6,099 nucleotides of DNA from positions 1-6,099 of the forward strand of contig CADBPL010000026.1 of the NCBI GenBank assembly GCA_902796535.1. Direction: 5' to 3'. Source of the stretch: Oscillospiraceae bacterium. GTDB lineage: Bacteria; Bacillota; Clostridia; Oscillospirales; Acutalibacteraceae. Position 1 is the stretch's first letter, and every line of letters starts with the position of its first letter. The notes beneath the pieces were generated by a model. That model had not been told where the DNA came from, ran no database searches, and saw only the letters and a program-made list of their open reading frames with translations. A program made the position numbers and the translations under genes. Shown here piece after piece: positions 5,611-6,099 of the stretch.

Positions 5611-5889
5611 CAAGTAGCAGGTAGCGGATAGCCGATAGCGGATGGCGGATAGCCGATAGCTGATAGCGGATAGCGGATAGACGATAGCGGATAGCGGATA
5701 GCGGATAGCGGATAGCCGATAGCGGATAGCCGATAGCGGATAGCTGATAGCGGATGGCGGATAGCTGATAGCGGATGGCGGATAGCTGATAGCGGATGGC
5801 GGATAGCTGATAGCCGATAGCTGATAGCTGATAGCGGATGGCGGATAGCGGATAGCCGATAGCTGATAGCGGATAGCTGATAGCGGATA
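5603..5889 (+). repeat. Tandem array of 41 heptamers (GCNGATA type)
   Basis: Read in 7-base steps from 5603, the sequence divides into 41 consecutive units with no insertion or deletion. Counts: GCGGATA 17, GCTGATA 9, GCCGATA 6, GCGGATG 5, GCAAGTA 2, GCAGGTA 1, GACGATA 1. Almost all variation is at position 3 (G, T or C) and position 7 (A or G). The most divergent units are the first three. A further near-unit, GCGGAGA (5596-5602), lies inside the dehydratase coding sequence. Heptamer arrays are known in other bacteria, such as the STRR repeats of heterocystous cyanobacteria. I do not know of a function for this one. Confidence 0.95.
5743..5805 (+). repeat. Higher-order 21-bp repeat within the heptamer array
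   Basis: The ordered triplet GCTGATA, GCGGATG, GCGGATA occurs three times in a row without a mismatch (5743-5763, 5764-5784, 5785-5805) and once more at 5827-5847. Every GCGGATG unit in the array is followed by GCGGATA. This indicates that part of the array grew by duplication of three units at once. Confidence 0.85.
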
Positions 5890-5953
5890 ACCAATTACTG
5901 ATGACTATTGCTGTTGGTTGATCGGCAATTTCTTATCTCTTACCTCTGCTCTT

Positions 5954-6003
5954 GCCTCCCCTGGAAGGGGAGGTGGCTGAGCAAAGCGAAGCCGGAGGGG
6001 TTG
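5954..6003. repeat. Palindromic intergenic element (REP/MITE-like), right copy
   Basis: CCTCCCCT (5955-5962) pairs perfectly with AGGGGAGG (5966-5973) around a 3-nt loop. GGCT (5975-5978) and AGCC (5990-5993) form a second stem, and GGAGGGGTTG (5994-6003) closes the unit. The order (C-rich arm, complement, GGC/GCC hairpin, second G-rich arm, GTTG) is that of the left element, but the sequence differs, so it is probably a related family. The 64 bp between the array and this element (5890-5953) hold no gene or convincing terminator that I can see. Confidence 0.55.
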
Positions 6004-6012
6004 CGAAAGATA

Positions 6013-6028
6013 CGCTCAAAAGTGAGCG
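6013..6028. repeat. Perfect small hairpin downstream of the right element
   Basis: CGCTCA (6013-6018) pairs with TGAGCG (6023-6028) around AAAG. Outside it, GCG (6003-6005) can pair with CGC (6032-6034) and GGTTG (5999-6003) with CAACC (6044-6048), so it may be the tail of a larger folded element running to about 6048. There is no T-run, so it is not a terminator. Confidence 0.45.
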
Positions 6029-6086
6029 GAACGCAGGAATTACCAACCGCCATAATACAAAACTGATGTGTCACATTAACCGAACG

Positions 6087-6099
6087 AAAAAACCCGCAC
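6087..6099 (-). terminator. Possible half of a terminator at the window end
   Basis: Six A's (6087-6092) followed by CCCGCAC read on the minus strand as GTGCGGG plus six T's. That is the 3' arm and T-run of an intrinsic terminator for a gene entering from the right. The other arm would lie outside the window and cannot be checked. Confidence 0.35.

Noticed and set aside
4120..5613. Long minus-strand open frame (497 codons) opposite the dehydratase
   Set aside because: Its translation shows no family motif, and the dehydratase motifs on the + strand are unambiguous. Long antisense frames are expected in GC-rich coding DNA.
5603..5889. CRISPR array
   Set aside because: Units are 7 bp and contiguous with no spacers, and no cas gene is present.
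5603..5889. Iterons of a replication origin
   Set aside because: Iterons are usually longer and spaced near a rep gene and AT-rich region; none of these is seen.
5586..5894. Minus-strand open frame encoding a heptapeptide repeat protein over the array
   Set aside because: Because the 7-bp unit has no stop on this strand, every frame stays open by construction. It starts with a TTG lacking a ribosome site, so I treat it as a by-product of the repeat.
5890..5918. Terminator after the array (ACCAA and TTGGT arms)
   Set aside because: Only a 5-bp stem with a long loop and no T-run.

Overview
The window looks like a chromosomal segment of a fairly GC-rich anaerobic Firmicute, most likely a gut clostridium of the Oscillospiraceae/Ruminococcaceae type. 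This rests on strong AGGAGG-type ribosome binding sites, sigma-A promoters with 17-bp spacers, a TTG start codon, Thr/Ala-rich secreted proteins, and short C/T-rich palindromic intergenic elements of a style I recall from such genomes. No taxonomic marker gene is present, so this is an inference.

Layout, all four genes on the + strand. Positions 1-110 hold a palindromic intergenic element and a few inverted copies of a 7-bp repeat. A promoter (126-154) drives mutY (187-1227), the adenine glycosylase of 8-oxoguanine repair. It is followed after 29 bp by a probably co-transcribed lipoprotein of unknown function (1257-2162). A second promoter (2309-2337) drives a strongly expressed-looking, Thr-rich, wall- or membrane-anchored exported protein (2402-3409), closed by a clear terminator (3457-3484). 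After a 218-bp gap with an inverted repeat and a third promoter (3611-3639) comes a membrane-bound nucleotide-sugar 4,6-dehydratase of the PglF/CapD/WbpM family (3703-5610, TTG start).

The most unusual part is immediately downstream: a tandem array of 41 consecutive heptamers (5603-5889) with no insertion or deletion. It begins inside the dehydratase stop region, has only a few variant classes, and contains a higher-order 21-bp pattern. Inverted copies of the same heptamer lie about 5.5 kb away in front of mutY, and both sites are next to a palindromic element. The right end (5954-6050) holds a second palindromic element and a small hairpin, and the window ends in what may be half of a terminator.

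The genes do not form one pathway: a DNA repair gene, two exported proteins with Thr-rich stretches, and one enzyme of surface-glycan precursor synthesis. Three of the four concern the cell envelope. No defence system, CRISPR, phage, transposase or RNA gene is visible.
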